Positions 50,955 to 61,918 of a stretch of 64,000 nt of DNA are shown one piece after another. Source of the DNA: Acinetobacter sp. ANC 4862 (GTDB lineage Bacteria > Pseudomonadota > Gammaproteobacteria > Pseudomonadales > Moraxellaceae). The position numbers were made by a program, and so were the translations under genes. The notes beneath the pieces are model-generated. The model saw only the letters and a list, made by a program, of their open reading frames with translations, ran no database searches and was not told where the DNA came from. Every line of letters starts with the position of its first letter. The first letter of the stretch is position 1. The stretch lies in the NCBI RefSeq assembly GCF_004336635.1, contig NZ_SJXH01000010.1:20217-84216 (forward strand), given 5' to 3'.

Positions 50955-53501
50955 TTAGAAAGTACGACCAATTTCAAACTGGATATTTTTAGTATTATCA
51001 CCCGATTTTTCATTCAATGGGTAAGCATAACTGAGTGAAAGTGGGCCAATCATGGTAATCCAGGTAAAGCCAGCACCTACGCTATAACGCATGTTATTCG
51101 CATCAAATCCAAAATTATCTTCACAATATTGTTTAGCACTGATACCCGGATCAGTTGCGGTACCATTTAAATACAAGTTTCCGCTAGGGACTTTACACTG
51201 GGTGTCAAATACTTGTGCACCTTCAGCAAAAAGTACTGGTCGAACCTGACGCGTCCAATCCCCTTTAAACGGAAGAGGTAATGCAAGTTCTGCACCAAAT
51301 TGTACTAGAGCATTACCACCAACTTCTTCAGGATTATAATCTTTAGTTTTGGACTCATTATACGTTACACCCGGATATTTCGGTCCCAATGTACTGTTGT
51401 CATAACCACGAACTGAACCAAAACCACCCGCATAGAAGTTTTTATAGAATGGCAAATCATTACCATAACCTAACTTACCATAACCACGAAGCACAAAGTC
51501 ATAGGGTAATGATAAGAATGCTTGAGCATCATAAGTCAATTTTTGGTATTCAACATCACTGCCTGGTAATGCAATTTCACCATTAACACGATGTGACATA
51601 CCGCTTGTTGGGAATACCGGACGGTTTAAGGTGTTATACGACCAGCCCAAATTCAAGTTATAGGTTAAGAAATCCCCTTCAAAAGCATTGTCATATGTAA
51701 CTTCTGATACAGCACAAGTATAAGATATTACAGTTGTTCCATCTGTGTCATATACAGGTACAGTGAGTTGAGAATTACCCGAAGCATCCGCTGGACAACT
51801 TGAACCTTTATCCGTTGATTTACCGCCATTAGCAAGTAAATAATCACGAACATAGGTCGATACATAAGAACCTGCCGTTACCTTAGTCTGATCAATATTC
51901 AGACCAGCACTAATGCTTTGGTTCTCATCAATTGGATAACCAAAAGTGATACCACCACCAAAACTATCCGTCACATAGTTATTGACGTTATAGTCGTTAT
52001 CCAGCTTGGTTTTACGGTAGTACATGTTATAACCACGACGTACACCATCAATGGTGAAGTACGGATCTGTCACACTTAAATTATAATAATCTTGCGTTTC
52101 TGAACGAGACAAATCGATAGAAACACTATTACCTGTACCCAAGAAGTTAGTTTGACTTAAACCTGCTTGGAAGGTCACACCACCACTTTGCGAGAAACCA
52201 ACCGCCAAAGTACTAGTTCCAGAATGTTGCTCTTCAACATTGATATTTAAATCAACCTGATCTGGCACATTTGGAATACGAGCAGGTTTAATATCTACCG
52301 TTTTAAAGAAGCCGGTACGTTCTAAACGAACTTTAGACAGGTCAATTTTTTCATTACTTGCTAATGCACCTTCCATTTGGCGCATTTCACGACGTAATAC
52401 TTCATCCGCTGTTTTGGTATTCCCAGTAAAGTTAATACGACGTACGGTCACTTGTTGACCTGGATTAATATAATAATTCAGATTAACCAGTTTAGTTTCT
52501 TCATTAATTTCAGGAACCATGTTCACTTCGGCATAGTAATAACCAGCATTACCATATTTACGAAGCAAAAGCTGTTTGACTGCATTTACTTTTTCTTGAG
52601 AATAAGTTTCGCCATCTTTGTAAATTTGCAGTGCTTTCAGTTCTTCTGGTTTATAAAGTGCATCCCCCAGGAACTTGGTTTCACCAAATTTGAACTGCTC
52701 ACCTTCTTCAACAGCGACTTCAACAAAGATATTCTTTTTATCTTCACTCAGGTTCAAACTTGAATTGGTAATATTAAAGTTGATATAACCTTTGTTTAAA
52801 TACAGAGCACGTAAAGCTTCCAGACTGGCTGCCATTTTTTCACGGGCATAGCGATCGTTACGGGTAACAATCGAACTCCAGTTACTTTCTTTCACTGCAA
52901 ACGCTTGCTTGATATCGCTTTCATTAAAAACAGTATTACCAATGATATTGATATCTACAACTTTAGCTGCTTTACCTTCCACAAACTCAATAGTTAAATC
53001 GACACGGTTGTTTGGTTTAGCGACTGTTTTAACACTTACATCAGCGTCATAACGACCTTGCTGCATATATTGTTGTTCAAGTTCTGTTTCAATGGTTTGC
53101 AGGGCAGATTTTTTCAAAACCTCACCTTCTGCAATGCCCATTTTTTTAAGCCCATCTTGAAGTGCTTCTTTAGGAATGAGCTTGTTCCCTTTAAACTCAA
53201 CCTTGGAAATCAGTGGACGTTCAACCACGCTAAAAATGAGCGTATCCGCTTCTTTTGATGCTTTGATATCATCAAACAAGCCCGTGGCATACAAAGCACG
53301 AATTGAATTTGCAATAGTCGTATCATCGACACGATCGCCAGCATTGACAGGCAACATCCCATAGACATTTGTTGGCGTTAAACGAACAAGCCCGTCAATT
53401 TTAATATCGCGGACAATGAATTCATCTGCTGCATATACTTGTTGTACTGCTGCCATTGCACTAATGAGCGCCAAAGGCATAAATAAATGTGTGTGCTGCA
53501 T
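50955..53501 (-). CDS. bamA: Outer-membrane assembly factor BamA
   Basis: An 848-residue protein with signal peptide MQHTHLFMPLALISAMAAVQQVYA. Five POTRA domains (residues about 25-425, first FIVRDIKIDGLVRLT) are followed by a 16-strand barrel with the conserved VRGYDNSTLGP motif (VRGF/Y in loop 6) and a C-terminal FEIGRTF ending in Phe. It inserts beta-barrel proteins. A Cys-containing extracellular loop (SSCPADASG ... YTCAV) may be species-specific. Confidence 0.97.
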   Translation of the reverse strand: MQHTHLFMPLALISAMAAVQQVYAADEFIVRDIKIDGLVRLTPTNVYGMLPVNAGDRVDDTTIANSIRALYATGLFDDIKASKEADTLIFSVVERPLISKVEFKGNKLIPKEALQDGLKKMGIAEGEVLKKSALQTIETELEQQYMQQGRYDADVSVKTVAKPNNRVDLTIEFVEGKAAKVVDINIIGNTVFNESDIKQAFAVKESNWSSIVTRNDRYAREKMAASLEALRALYLNKGYINFNITNSSLNLSEDKKNIFVEVAVEEGEQFKFGETKFLGDALYKPEELKALQIYKDGETYSQEKVNAVKQLLLRKYGNAGYYYAEVNMVPEINEETKLVNLNYYINPGQQVTVRRINFTGNTKTADEVLRREMRQMEGALASNEKIDLSKVRLERTGFFKTVDIKPARIPNVPDQVDLNINVEEQHSGTSTLAVGFSQSGGVTFQAGLSQTNFLGTGNSVSIDLSRSETQDYYNLSVTDPYFTIDGVRRGYNMYYRKTKLDNDYNVNNYVTDSFGGGITFGYPIDENQSISAGLNIDQTKVTAGSYVSTYVRDYLLANGGKSTDKGSSCPADASGNSQLTVPVYDTDGTTVISYTCAVSEVTYDNAFEGDFLTYNLNLGWSYNTLNRPVFPTSGMSHRVNGEIALPGSDVEYQKLTYDAQAFLSLPYDFVLRGYGKLGYGNDLPFYKNFYAGGFGSVRGYDNSTLGPKYPGVTYNESKTKDYNPEEVGGNALVQFGAELALPLPFKGDWTRQVRPVLFAEGAQVFDTQCKVPSGNLYLNGTATDPGISAKQYCEDNFGFDANNMRYSVGAGFTWITMIGPLSLSYAYPLNEKSGDNTKNIQFEIGRTF

Positions 53502-53542
53502 GCCAGTCTTTTCCGATGTTAATTTATTTCGTATTTACGTTG

Positions 53543-54898
53543 TTATAAACGCATGAAGTCATTGAATAATGCAAGGAGCATCATGCTGCCGAGCAGTACC
53601 ATACCAATTTTTAAACCAACCAATTGTATTTGTTCAGAAACAGGTTTACCACGAATCAGCTCAATAAAATAGTAAACTAAATGTCCACCATCCAGCATAG
53701 GAATTGGTAATAAATTTAAAATACCCAAACTCACGCTCATTAAAGCCATAAAAGAGATAAAGGTCTGCCAACCCATTTCCGCGCTTTGTCCTGCCACTTT
53801 CGCAATGGTAATCGGGCCGGATAAATTATCCAGGCCAATTAAACCACGAAACATTTTGACGATCGAGTTCAAAATCATACCTGAAATTTGACCCGTTTTA
53901 TCAACCGCCATCACAAATGCTTCAGTCGGACTGTATTGAATCATTTGTTTATAATCTGCAGGTATATTTATTTCCCCTGGAATATTCTGTACGCCAAGCA
54001 TACCTGAAACATTCCCCATGTTGTCACGTTTGGCTTGTGGCATCACGTGCAAATGCAGCAATTGATTTTGACGTAACACATCTATTTTTAACAATTTTTC
54101 TGGTGAAGCCTGAACCACTTGAACCACATCAAACCAGTCATTCATTTTTACGCCATCAATCGCAACAATTTTATCGCCTTCTTTCATCCCTTGACGAATC
54201 GCTGCACCATCTTCACTAAGTTTAGTGGCAATGGCAGGAATGTGTGGGCGATATGGCATAAAGCCTAAACTGTCTAATGCAGATTGATTTTGATTTTTTA
54301 AGAAATTTTGAATGGGTAATTGAAAGGTTTTAATTTGCCCATCACGTTCTACCTGAATTTCAATTGAACCTGTTTCACCTACACGGTCAACCAAAGCAAA
54401 ATTCAATTTTTCCCATGTATTGGTTTCAGTACCATCCACTGTTGTAATTTTGTCACCCACTTGCATTTGAACAGTTGCAGCAGGTGTATTCGGTAACACT
54501 TTACCAACACGAGTATTCAGTTGTTCTTGGGATGGGATAAATAAAATCCAGAATAAAACCACAGCAAAAGCTAAATTAATCAATGGACCTGCAGCCACAA
54601 TCGCAATTCGCTTCCATGGATGCTGACGATTAAAGGCTTTTGGTAAATCTTCTTCCGCCACGCTACCTTCGCGCTCGTCCAACATTTTCACATAGCCACC
54701 TAAGGGCAATGCAGAAAGTTGATATTGAATGCCAGACTTCTTAGACGTCCATTTAAATAATGTTGGTCCAAAACCAATTGAATAGACTAAAACTTTCACA
54801 CCGAGTTTACGTGCAACAATATAATGCCCAAACTCATGAATCGCGATGAGCGGTCCAAGCAAAAGAATGGCTGCCACAACAATAAACAAGGCACTCAT
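53543..54898 (-). CDS. rseP: Site-2 protease RseP
   Basis: A 451-residue inner-membrane zinc protease. The HEFGH motif lies in the first transmembrane helix (21-25), two PDZ domains are in the middle (GKVLPNTPAATVQMQVGDKI and SEDGAAIRQGMKEGDKIVAI), and the second metal site is in MLDGGHL (about 401-407). It cleaves anti-sigma factors and signal peptides. Cluster position between dxr and bamA is canonical. Confidence 0.96.
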   Translation of the reverse strand: MSALFIVVAAILLLGPLIAIHEFGHYIVARKLGVKVLVYSIGFGPTLFKWTSKKSGIQYQLSALPLGGYVKMLDEREGSVAEEDLPKAFNRQHPWKRIAIVAAGPLINLAFAVVLFWILFIPSQEQLNTRVGKVLPNTPAATVQMQVGDKITTVDGTETNTWEKLNFALVDRVGETGSIEIQVERDGQIKTFQLPIQNFLKNQNQSALDSLGFMPYRPHIPAIATKLSEDGAAIRQGMKEGDKIVAIDGVKMNDWFDVVQVVQASPEKLLKIDVLRQNQLLHLHVMPQAKRDNMGNVSGMLGVQNIPGEINIPADYKQMIQYSPTEAFVMAVDKTGQISGMILNSIVKMFRGLIGLDNLSGPITIAKVAGQSAEMGWQTFISFMALMSVSLGILNLLPIPMLDGGHLVYYFIELIRGKPVSEQIQLVGLKIGMVLLGSMMLLALFNDFMRL

Positions 54899-54901
54899 GA
54901 T

Positions 54902-56098
54902 TTAGTTTCCTTTATTGATGACAATTTGCTGTGCTACAGAACGAGCAACTCGGTCAGCTTGTAAAATAAGTTCAATCGATTCCGCCGCACCACTTTCAAC
55001 CTGATTCAAGGTTTGTTCAACCACTTGAGGAATTTCAGTAAAGCCAATGCTATTTTTCAAGAATGCTTCAACAGCAATCTCATTCGCAGCATTTAAAATT
55101 GCGGGTGCCAAACCACCACTTTGCATTGCTTGTCGAGCCAGTTTCAATGCGGGGAAACGAGTGGTATCAGGTTCTTGAAAATCCAGTTGATGATTCACAA
55201 ATAGATCCAAGGCAGGCACATGGGTTTGAATACGCTCTGGCCATGCTAGCGCATGCGCAATTGGCGTACACATATCAGGATTGCCCATTTGTGCCAAAGT
55301 CGAACCATCCACGTATTGAACCATAGAATGAATAATACTCTGTGGATGTACAACCACTGTTACAAACTGTTCTGAAATTGCAAAGAGATGACAGGCTTCA
55401 ATGAGTTCCAAGCCTTTATTCATTAAAGTCGCAGAATCAACAGAGATTTTTTGCCCCATCGACCAATTTGGATGCTTGCACGCTTGTGCAGGTGTCACAT
55501 TTTGTAATTGTTCAAGACTATGATTTAAAAATGGCCCACCAGAGGCGGTAAGCAAAATACGCGACACCCCCTGTTTAGGCTGACCGTTACGTTCTGTTTG
55601 GAAATAATTCTGAGGTAAGCATTGAAAGATAGCATTATGTTCAGAATCGACTGGAAGCAATTCCGCATGATAATCATGTGCAGCTTGCATCATCAGGTCA
55701 CCCGACATCACCAGCGCTTCTTTATTCGCCAGCAAGACTCGCTTACCCGCTTTTACCGCAGCCAATGTAGGCAATAGACCTGCCGCACCAACAATGGCTG
55801 CCATGACCACATCGACATCTGCATGTTCAGCAACGGCAATCAAGCCGGCTTCATCGGTCAAAATTTCAATATCGTTAAGATTTTGATTTTGAAAATGTTG
55901 CTTGAGTTCATCAACCTTATTTGAGGGAACAACTGCAATTTTCGGTCGATACTGTTTGCATATTTCCACAAGTTCCAAAATTCGACTATGCGCCGTGACT
56001 GCAAATACAGAATACTTTTCAGAATGCTGCTGCAGAATTTTTAAGGTACTTTGACCAATGGAACCCGTTACACCTAATATACAAACAGATTGTGACAT
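54902..56098 (-). CDS. dxr: 1-deoxy-D-xylulose-5-phosphate reductoisomerase
   Basis: A 398-residue MEP-pathway enzyme. NADPH-binding GVTGSIGQSTL is at the N-terminus; the substrate and metal region LLPVDSEHNAIFQCLP and the flexible loop GPFLNHSLEQLQN with HPNWSMGQKISVDSATLMNKG are intact. It commits carbon to isoprenoids, feeding undecaprenyl synthesis by the nearby uppS product. Confidence 0.97.
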   Translation of the reverse strand: MSQSVCILGVTGSIGQSTLKILQQHSEKYSVFAVTAHSRILELVEICKQYRPKIAVVPSNKVDELKQHFQNQNLNDIEILTDEAGLIAVAEHADVDVVMAAIVGAAGLLPTLAAVKAGKRVLLANKEALVMSGDLMMQAAHDYHAELLPVDSEHNAIFQCLPQNYFQTERNGQPKQGVSRILLTASGGPFLNHSLEQLQNVTPAQACKHPNWSMGQKISVDSATLMNKGLELIEACHLFAISEQFVTVVVHPQSIIHSMVQYVDGSTLAQMGNPDMCTPIAHALAWPERIQTHVPALDLFVNHQLDFQEPDTTRFPALKLARQAMQSGGLAPAILNAANEIAVEAFLKNSIGFTEIPQVVEQTLNQVESGAAESIELILQADRVARSVAQQIVINKGN

Positions 56099-56923
56099 CT
56101 ATAAATCTACACCAATAAGTTTTAAAACATACATGCCTGCAGCAAAAATTGGAGCAGCAGCAAGCAATGAATCAATACGGTCAAGCACCCCGCCATGCCC
56201 TGGCAGAATACGACCCGAGTCTTTAATTCCGGCACGACGTTTGATCATGGACTCGAACAAATCGCCCAATACAGAACTAAATACAGTGACTACAGATAAA
56301 ATTAAAAACAGAATATGCTGAGCCAAAGTTAAATCTAAATAAACAACTTCGACCACTACCACAATAATCATTGCAGTGAAGATGCCGCCATATAAACCTT
56401 CAACCGATTTATTTGGACTCACATCGGGTGCCAGTTTTTTCTTACCCAATTTACGCCCGACAAAATAAGCGCCACTGTCTGCCCCCCATACCAGTAAAAA
56501 CAGGTACATCAGCCACCATGGCGAGCTATTCCAGACTGAGAAAATTGCGGTCACTGCAGCAGAAATTAAAATAAATCCAATCACATTTAAGCTTGAATTA
56601 TACCATCCATCATAACTTGGATATGATTTAACCCAAAAGATGCTTAAAATCCAGGAAAAAATGGAAGCTGCCCAAAGTAATAGAGCGATATCATTAAAAT
56701 ATAATGCCAAAGTTGCTAATGCTGCTGTCGCTAATCCATAACCCCAAGCAAAGGGTTTCACCAGATTTTTATTTTTTCCTGGCATAAGTTTAAACCACTC
56801 ATACCCTGCGACCCCTGCTGCAACAATCATCAGCACAAACATTGGATACTGAGACTGTGTAGCAAACATACAACTAAGTACAACTGCTACCAATACCAAT
56901 GCGGTTATAATCCGCTCTAACAT
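56099..56923 (-). CDS. cdsA: Phosphatidate cytidylyltransferase CdsA
   Basis: A 274-residue integral membrane enzyme with about eight transmembrane helices. The family signature S-x-x-K-R-x4-KD is visible in ESMIKRRAGIKDSGRILPGH, followed by GGVLDRIDSL near the C-terminus. It makes CDP-diacylglycerol, precursor of all phospholipids. The gene starts three bases after uppS ends. Confidence 0.96.
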   Translation of the reverse strand: MLERIITALVLVAVVLSCMFATQSQYPMFVLMIVAAGVAGYEWFKLMPGKNKNLVKPFAWGYGLATAALATLALYFNDIALLLWAASIFSWILSIFWVKSYPSYDGWYNSSLNVIGFILISAAVTAIFSVWNSSPWWLMYLFLLVWGADSGAYFVGRKLGKKKLAPDVSPNKSVEGLYGGIFTAMIIVVVVEVVYLDLTLAQHILFLILSVVTVFSSVLGDLFESMIKRRAGIKDSGRILPGHGGVLDRIDSLLAAAPIFAAGMYVLKLIGVDL

Positions 56924-56926
56924 TTA

Positions 56927-57679
56927 TTAATTCTCAAGTTTCTCTTGTTGGATTTGCTCTGAAGTTTTACCAAAACGACGTTCACGCCCAGCAAAGACTG
57001 CTAACGCATCATCGAATTCTTCAACGGTAAATTCAGGCCATAAGGTTTGGGTAAAATACAACTCAGCATAAGCGGCTTGCCAAAGTAAAAAATTCGACAA
57101 ACGATAATCACCACCCGTGCGGATCAGTAAATCTACCGCGGGTAAATCCGCCATACTGACATGTTGCCCAAACAACTCAACATTTATATCTTCAACTGCG
57201 ACTTTTTTTGCCAGAACATCCGCTGCAATTTGTTTTGCAGCCTGCGCCATATCCCACATACCACCGTAACTAATCGCGATGGTCAAAGTCATGCTGTCGA
57301 ACTTAGCAGTCCTTTGTTCGGCTTGCAACATCAACTCACGTAAATGCGCAGATAAACGAGAACGATCACCAATAAAACATAAGGCAATATTGAATTTTTC
57401 CATTCGAGGCAGTTGCTCATGGATTGTTTCTTCTAACAATGCCATGAGTAAATCAACCTCAAATTGAGGACGATTCCAGTTTTCACTAGAAAATGCAAAA
57501 ACGGTTAACGCTTGAATTTGTTTTTTTCTACAGTGCTCAACAATCGGATCCAGGACATTCTTCCCTTCACGGTGTCCAGCACCCTTTTGCATTTGCATTT
57601 TTTTTGCAAAACGATTGTTGCCATCCATAATGATGGCAACATGTTTTGGAAGAGGTAAACTGTCTTCTGATACGGTCAT
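56927..57679 (-). CDS. uppS: Undecaprenyl diphosphate synthase
   Basis: A 250-residue cis-prenyltransferase. HVAIIMDGNNRFAKKMQMQKGAGHREG contains the catalytic Asp and pyrophosphate-binding residues (the usual NGRWAKK region reads NNRFAKK here). The downstream FAFSSENWNRP and LIRTGGDYRLSNFLLWQAAYAE motifs are intact. It makes the lipid carrier for peptidoglycan and other surface polymers. Confidence 0.96.
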   Translation of the reverse strand: MTVSEDSLPLPKHVAIIMDGNNRFAKKMQMQKGAGHREGKNVLDPIVEHCRKKQIQALTVFAFSSENWNRPQFEVDLLMALLEETIHEQLPRMEKFNIALCFIGDRSRLSAHLRELMLQAEQRTAKFDSMTLTIAISYGGMWDMAQAAKQIAADVLAKKVAVEDINVELFGQHVSMADLPAVDLLIRTGGDYRLSNFLLWQAAYAELYFTQTLWPEFTVEEFDDALAVFAGRERRFGKTSEQIQQEKLEN

Positions 57680-57685
57680 TAAATC

Positions 57686-58240
57686 TTAGACCTTCATCAA
57701 TTCAGCTTCTTTCGCAGCAAGGCGTTTGTCCACTTCAGCAACAAATTTATCGGTGATTTTCTGGATATCATCAGATGCACGACGATCATCATCTTCAGAA
57801 ATTTCTTTTTCTTTCAATAATGCTTTGATGTCGCCCAATACATCACGACGGATGTTACGGATCGCAACTTTGGCATTTTCAGCTTCAGTGCGTGCAACTT
57901 TCTGCATGTCACGACGTGTTTCTTCAGTTAGTGCAGCCATTGGCACACGAATCGCATCAGCAGTAATCGGATTTAAACCCAAACCTGCTTCACGAATAGC
58001 CTTATCAATTGCTGAAACCATTGTACGTTCAAATGGTTGTACCAACAATGTACGTGAATCTTCAAGACCCACGTTTGCCACTTGGTTTAAAGGCACATCA
58101 GAGCCATAGTAAGGAACCATCACACCATTCAAGATTGATGGATGCGCGCGGCCAGTACGAACTTTAGCAAAACCATGTTCTAAAGACTCTAAAGTCTTGT
58201 TCATGCGGTCTTCGCTGTCTTTTTTAAGATCGTTAATCAT
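57686..58240 (-). CDS. frr: Ribosome recycling factor
   Basis: A 184-residue, two-domain protein. [32 protein letters not shown] and [32 protein letters not shown] are diagnostic. It splits post-termination ribosomes with EF-G. It follows pyrH by about 77 bases, the common order. Confidence 0.97.
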   Translation of the reverse strand: MINDLKKDSEDRMNKTLESLEHGFAKVRTGRAHPSILNGVMVPYYGSDVPLNQVANVGLEDSRTLLVQPFERTMVSAIDKAIREAGLGLNPITADAIRVPMAALTEETRRDMQKVARTEAENAKVAIRNIRRDVLGDIKALLKEKEISEDDDRRASDDIQKITDKFVAEVDKRLAAKEAELMKV

Positions 58241-58317
58241 ATGATCTTCCTTACTTAATTCTAAGAGATATAATTACTAAATAGCGTGTAGTATAAAGAG
58301 CTTTCAGGCTCACGTCA

Positions 58318-59046
58318 TTAATTGGTAACGTGAGTCCCTTCTTTTTCACCCATAACCACTGAAAGCAATGAACCCGACTTATTCATATCGAATACTTGTA
58401 GTGGCACATTATGATCACGGCACAAGCAGATCGCAGTTAAATCCATGATGCCTAACTTTTCATCTAACACTTGGTCAAATGTAAGTGTTTCATATTTTAC
58501 CGCATCGTCATATTTGCTTGGATCTTTATTATATACGCCATCCACTTTAGTGGCTTTTAAGATCAAGTTGGCTTCAATTTCAATACCACGCAAGCAAGCA
58601 GCTGTGTCAGTAGTAAAGAATGGATTACCTGTACCCGCAACAAATACGCACACTTCGCCTTGAGTCAAATGACGGATGGCATCACGGCTTGAATACGCTT
58701 CAACTACTGCACCAATTGGCAAAGCAGACATTAAACGGGTTTTGATGTTACGGCGTACCAAAGCATCACGTAATGCCAAACCGTTCATAACAGTTGCAAG
58801 CATGCCCATTTGGTCACCTGTTACACGACCAACCAAACCATCTTTTTGCAATTGGCTACCGCGGTACAGGTTACCACCGCCAACCACGATACCGACTTGA
58901 ACACCCAAACCCACCAAATGAGCAATCGCTAAAGACATTTGATCAAGCACTTGTGCATCAATCCCCATGTCCTTATTTCCTGCAAGTGCCTCACCAGAAA
59001 GCTTAAGCAAAATGCGTGCATAACGGGGTTTTTTTGAATCCAACAT
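58318..59046 (-). CDS. pyrH: UMP kinase
   Basis: A 242-residue protein. [33 protein letters not shown] and [20 protein letters not shown] are amino-acid-kinase family signatures of bacterial UMP kinase. It converts UMP to UDP. Upstream lies rimO rather than tsf. Confidence 0.97.
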   Translation of the reverse strand: MLDSKKPRYARILLKLSGEALAGNKDMGIDAQVLDQMSLAIAHLVGLGVQVGIVVGGGNLYRGSQLQKDGLVGRVTGDQMGMLATVMNGLALRDALVRRNIKTRLMSALPIGAVVEAYSSRDAIRHLTQGEVCVFVAGTGNPFFTTDTAACLRGIEIEANLILKATKVDGVYNKDPSKYDDAVKYETLTFDQVLDEKLGIMDLTAICLCRDHNVPLQVFDMNKSGSLLSVVMGEKEGTHVTN

Positions 59047-59104
59047 CAGGAAATCTCCGAATCTTCCAATATCTAAACTTTTATTCGTATACTTTTATGA
59101 CAGA

Positions 59105-60448
59105 TCAAGCAGACTTGACTCGAATTAACTTCGCATATAAATCATATTCATCTGCATCGGTAATTTCGACTTCAAGCAAATCGCCGGCTTTAATTTGACT
59201 CTTATCAATATCTTCTACAAAGACATTACCATCAATTTCAGGTGCATCTGCATAAGAACGTGCCACAGCCACCGGAAATTCATCTTCCAAATCATCAACC
59301 AGTACTGTCATGGTTTGACCAATACGTTTTTGCAGTTTGGCTGCTGAAATTTCTTGCTGTACTTGCATGAAACGTTCATAACGGTCTTGCTTGATTTCTT
59401 CAGGCACATGGTCTGGAAGATCATTTGCTGTCGCACCTTCAACAGGTGAATAGGTAAAGCAACCTACGCGATCAAGCTGTGCTTCTTTGAGCCATTCAAG
59501 CAAAATCTGGAAATCTTCTTCAGTTTCACCCGGGAAGCCAACCACGAATGTTGAACGAATCACCAATTCAGGGCATTTTTCACGCCAAAGTTTAAGACGT
59601 TCAAGCGTATTTTCACTATGGGCTGGTCGCTTCATCAATTTCAAGATGCGCGGACTGGCATGCTGAAAAGGAATGTCTAGATATGGCAGGATTTTACCTT
59701 GTGCCATTAAGTCAATCACCGCATCCACATGTGGATATGGATAAACGTAATGTAGACGCACCCAAATACCGAGTTGACCTAAAGCTTCACACATGTCGAA
59801 GAATTTGGTTTTAACCGGCTGACCGTTCCAAAAATCCAGCTTGTACTTGGTATCTACACCATAGGCAGATGTATCTTGAGAAATGACCAAGACTTCTTTT
59901 ACACCGGCTTTTTTCAACGCTTGTGCTTCGCTTAAAACAGAACCCACAGGACGTGAAACCAGATCACCACGCATACTTGGAATAATACAGAATGTACAAC
60001 GATGGTTGCAGCCTTCCGATATTTTCAAATAGGCATAATGTTTAGGAGTCAAACGAATACCCTGTTCAGGAACAAGGTCAATAAACGGGTTATGCTTTGG
60101 TGGTTCAGGTACGTACTCGTGTACGGCCTCCATCACTTCTTGATATGCCGCGGCACCTGTCACTTTAAGGACATTCGGGTGCATTTTACGAATTTTGTCT
60201 TCATCTTTACCCAAACAACCGGTCACAATGACACGACCATTTGCGCTCATGGCTTCACCAATTGCATCTAACGATTCTTGTACGGCAGATTCAATAAAAC
60301 CACACGTATTCACAACAACTAAATCAGCACCATCATAATCCGATGCTACATCATAACCTTCAGTCTTTAACTGAGTTAAAATTCGTTCAGAATCTACCAA
60401 TGCCTTAGGACAACCTAAAGAAACGAAACCGACTTTGGGGGATTTCAT
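59105..60448 (-). CDS. rimO: Ribosomal protein S12 methylthiotransferase RimO
   Basis: 447 residues from ATG 60448 (GGAG nine bases upstream). The N-terminal MTTase domain has Cys residues in [20 protein letters not shown] and VTGCLGKDE for one iron-sulphur cluster; the radical-SAM motif is CNHRCTFC; a TRAM domain is at the C-terminus. It methylthiolates S12 Asp. Divergent from glnL across a roughly 350-base regulatory gap. Confidence 0.95.
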   Translation of the reverse strand: MKSPKVGFVSLGCPKALVDSERILTQLKTEGYDVASDYDGADLVVVNTCGFIESAVQESLDAIGEAMSANGRVIVTGCLGKDEDKIRKMHPNVLKVTGAAAYQEVMEAVHEYVPEPPKHNPFIDLVPEQGIRLTPKHYAYLKISEGCNHRCTFCIIPSMRGDLVSRPVGSVLSEAQALKKAGVKEVLVISQDTSAYGVDTKYKLDFWNGQPVKTKFFDMCEALGQLGIWVRLHYVYPYPHVDAVIDLMAQGKILPYLDIPFQHASPRILKLMKRPAHSENTLERLKLWREKCPELVIRSTFVVGFPGETEEDFQILLEWLKEAQLDRVGCFTYSPVEGATANDLPDHVPEEIKQDRYERFMQVQQEISAAKLQKRIGQTMTVLVDDLEDEFPVAVARSYADAPEIDGNVFVEDIDKSQIKAGDLLEVEITDADEYDLYAKLIRVKSA

Positions 60449-60569
60449 GAATCTGCACTCCACTATAATCCGCGTATTGTATGTCTTTTCCGATCATAAA
60501 AATAGGTAGAAAGCCGACTCTTTGCATCACGCACCAAAATATGCCTATATTTTTACCAAATATTTTAAA

Positions 60570-60586
60570 TGCACCATTTTGGTTCA
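60570..60586. promoter_or_regulatory. NtrC binding site candidate
   Basis: TGCACCATTTTGGTTCA differs from the symmetric NtrC consensus TGCACC-N5-GGTGCA at one base. It lies about 130 bases upstream of the sigma-54 promoter, a normal enhancer distance. Confidence 0.65.
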
Positions 60587-60690
60587 CTAATATTTTTATT
60601 TCCTTTACTATGCTATGTAAATTCTGTAATCAAACAACAAAAAGCACACTTTTATAGCGTCAGAATTTTTATTTCCACACGTGCTCAAAG

Positions 60691-60706
60691 TTGGCGTGCA
60701 TTTTGC
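60691..60706 (+). promoter_or_regulatory. Sigma-54 promoter of glnL-glnG
   Basis: TTGGCGTGCATTTTGC has the essential GG (-24) and GC (-12) at the correct spacing. It reads toward glnL, with the start codon about 90 bases downstream. Confidence 0.7.
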
Positions 60707-60796
60707 TTTATTTCGACAACGTTTAACTCGTTGAATGTCCCATAACAGGGAGAAATGACAAGAAGTGCAGATGCCATTGCGCTATTTTAATACAGG

Positions 60797-61918
60797 ATGC
60801 TTTCGCTAATGGATCAACCCGCCGGGATCGACTATCGCCTTTTAGTGGATAACTTAACCACCGCCATTTTACTGGTCGATAGCCAGCTGAATATTTTTTA
60901 TTTAAATTCTTCTTGTGAAGCTTTGTTTGACATCAGTTTGCTGCGTGCTTCAGGTCAACCCGTCTTAAATTTACTGCATATGCCTGATGATGAGTTTAAT
61001 ACCGAAGAAGCGTTATTGAATACTTTCGTCACAGGACAGCCTTATACCCGTCGTGAAGCCACCATTAGTGTCAACTTTAAAGATATCCATGTGGATTATA
61101 CTGTTTCACAAATAAACGCTCAAAAGCCGTATCACCCGCTTCTACTGATAGAATTAAATCCGATTGATCGGATGTTGAAAATCTCTAAAGAAGAAAACCT
61201 GATTCAACAACACCAGGTTGCACGACAGCTGATTCGTGGTGTGGCGCACGAAATTAAAAATCCTTTAGGCGGCATCCGTGGTGCAACCCAATTGCTGGCA
61301 CGCAGCTTAAATGATCCTCAATATTCAGAATTCACTGACATTATCATTAGTGAAGTGGATCGTTTACGTAACCTGGCGGACACCATGCTCGGCTCGCGCC
61401 AATTGCCAAGCTATGAATTAGTCAATGTACATGAGCCACTCGAACGCGTGCGCTCACTCATTACCAATCAAACTAAAAAGAAAATCAAAATCACCCGTGA
61501 CTATGATTTGTCTCTACCCGATGTCATGGCAGACCGCGATCAACTGATTCAGGTCATGCTCAACATTAGTGTAAATGCAGTCCAAGCCATGATGGAAAAT
61601 AAAGAATTCTTTGTAGACCATCAGCCTGAACTTATTTTGCGAACACGGATTCAGCGTCTAGTCACCATTAATGGTGTGTTAAAGCGCTCTGCTGTTCGTA
61701 TTGATATTGAAGACAATGGCCCGGGTGTACCGGAAGAAATTTTAGAATCGGTGTTTTATCCACTGGTCACAGGACGTGCTAAAGGCACAGGGCTCGGTTT
61801 GAGCATTGCACAGAATATTATGCATCAACATAGCGGAATGATTGAATGCCAATCAGTTCCAGGAAAAACAGTCTTTAGCTTATATTTACCTTGGGAGTTT
61901 AACCATGTCGCGAAATAA
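60797..61918 (+). CDS. glnL: Nitrogen sensor kinase NtrB
   Basis: A 373-residue histidine kinase. A PAS domain (about 15-120: LLVDNLTTAILLVDSQLNIF) precedes the dimerisation domain with His151 in GVAHEIKNPLGGIRGATQLL; the ATPase domain has NISVNAVQAMM, EDNGPGVP and GTGLGLSIAQNIM. It phosphorylates NtrC when nitrogen is low, under PII control. The start could also be ATG 60809. The 3' end overlaps glnG by 14 bases. Confidence 0.95.
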   Translation: MLSLMDQPAGIDYRLLVDNLTTAILLVDSQLNIFYLNSSCEALFDISLLRASGQPVLNLLHMPDDEFNTEEALLNTFVTGQPYTRREATISVNFKDIHVDYTVSQINAQKPYHPLLLIELNPIDRMLKISKEENLIQQHQVARQLIRGVAHEIKNPLGGIRGATQLLARSLNDPQYSEFTDIIISEVDRLRNLADTMLGSRQLPSYELVNVHEPLERVRSLITNQTKKKIKITRDYDLSLPDVMADRDQLIQVMLNISVNAVQAMMENKEFFVDHQPELILRTRIQRLVTINGVLKRSAVRIDIEDNGPGVPEEILESVFYPLVTGRAKGTGLGLSIAQNIMHQHSGMIECQSVPGKTVFSLYLPWEFNHVAK

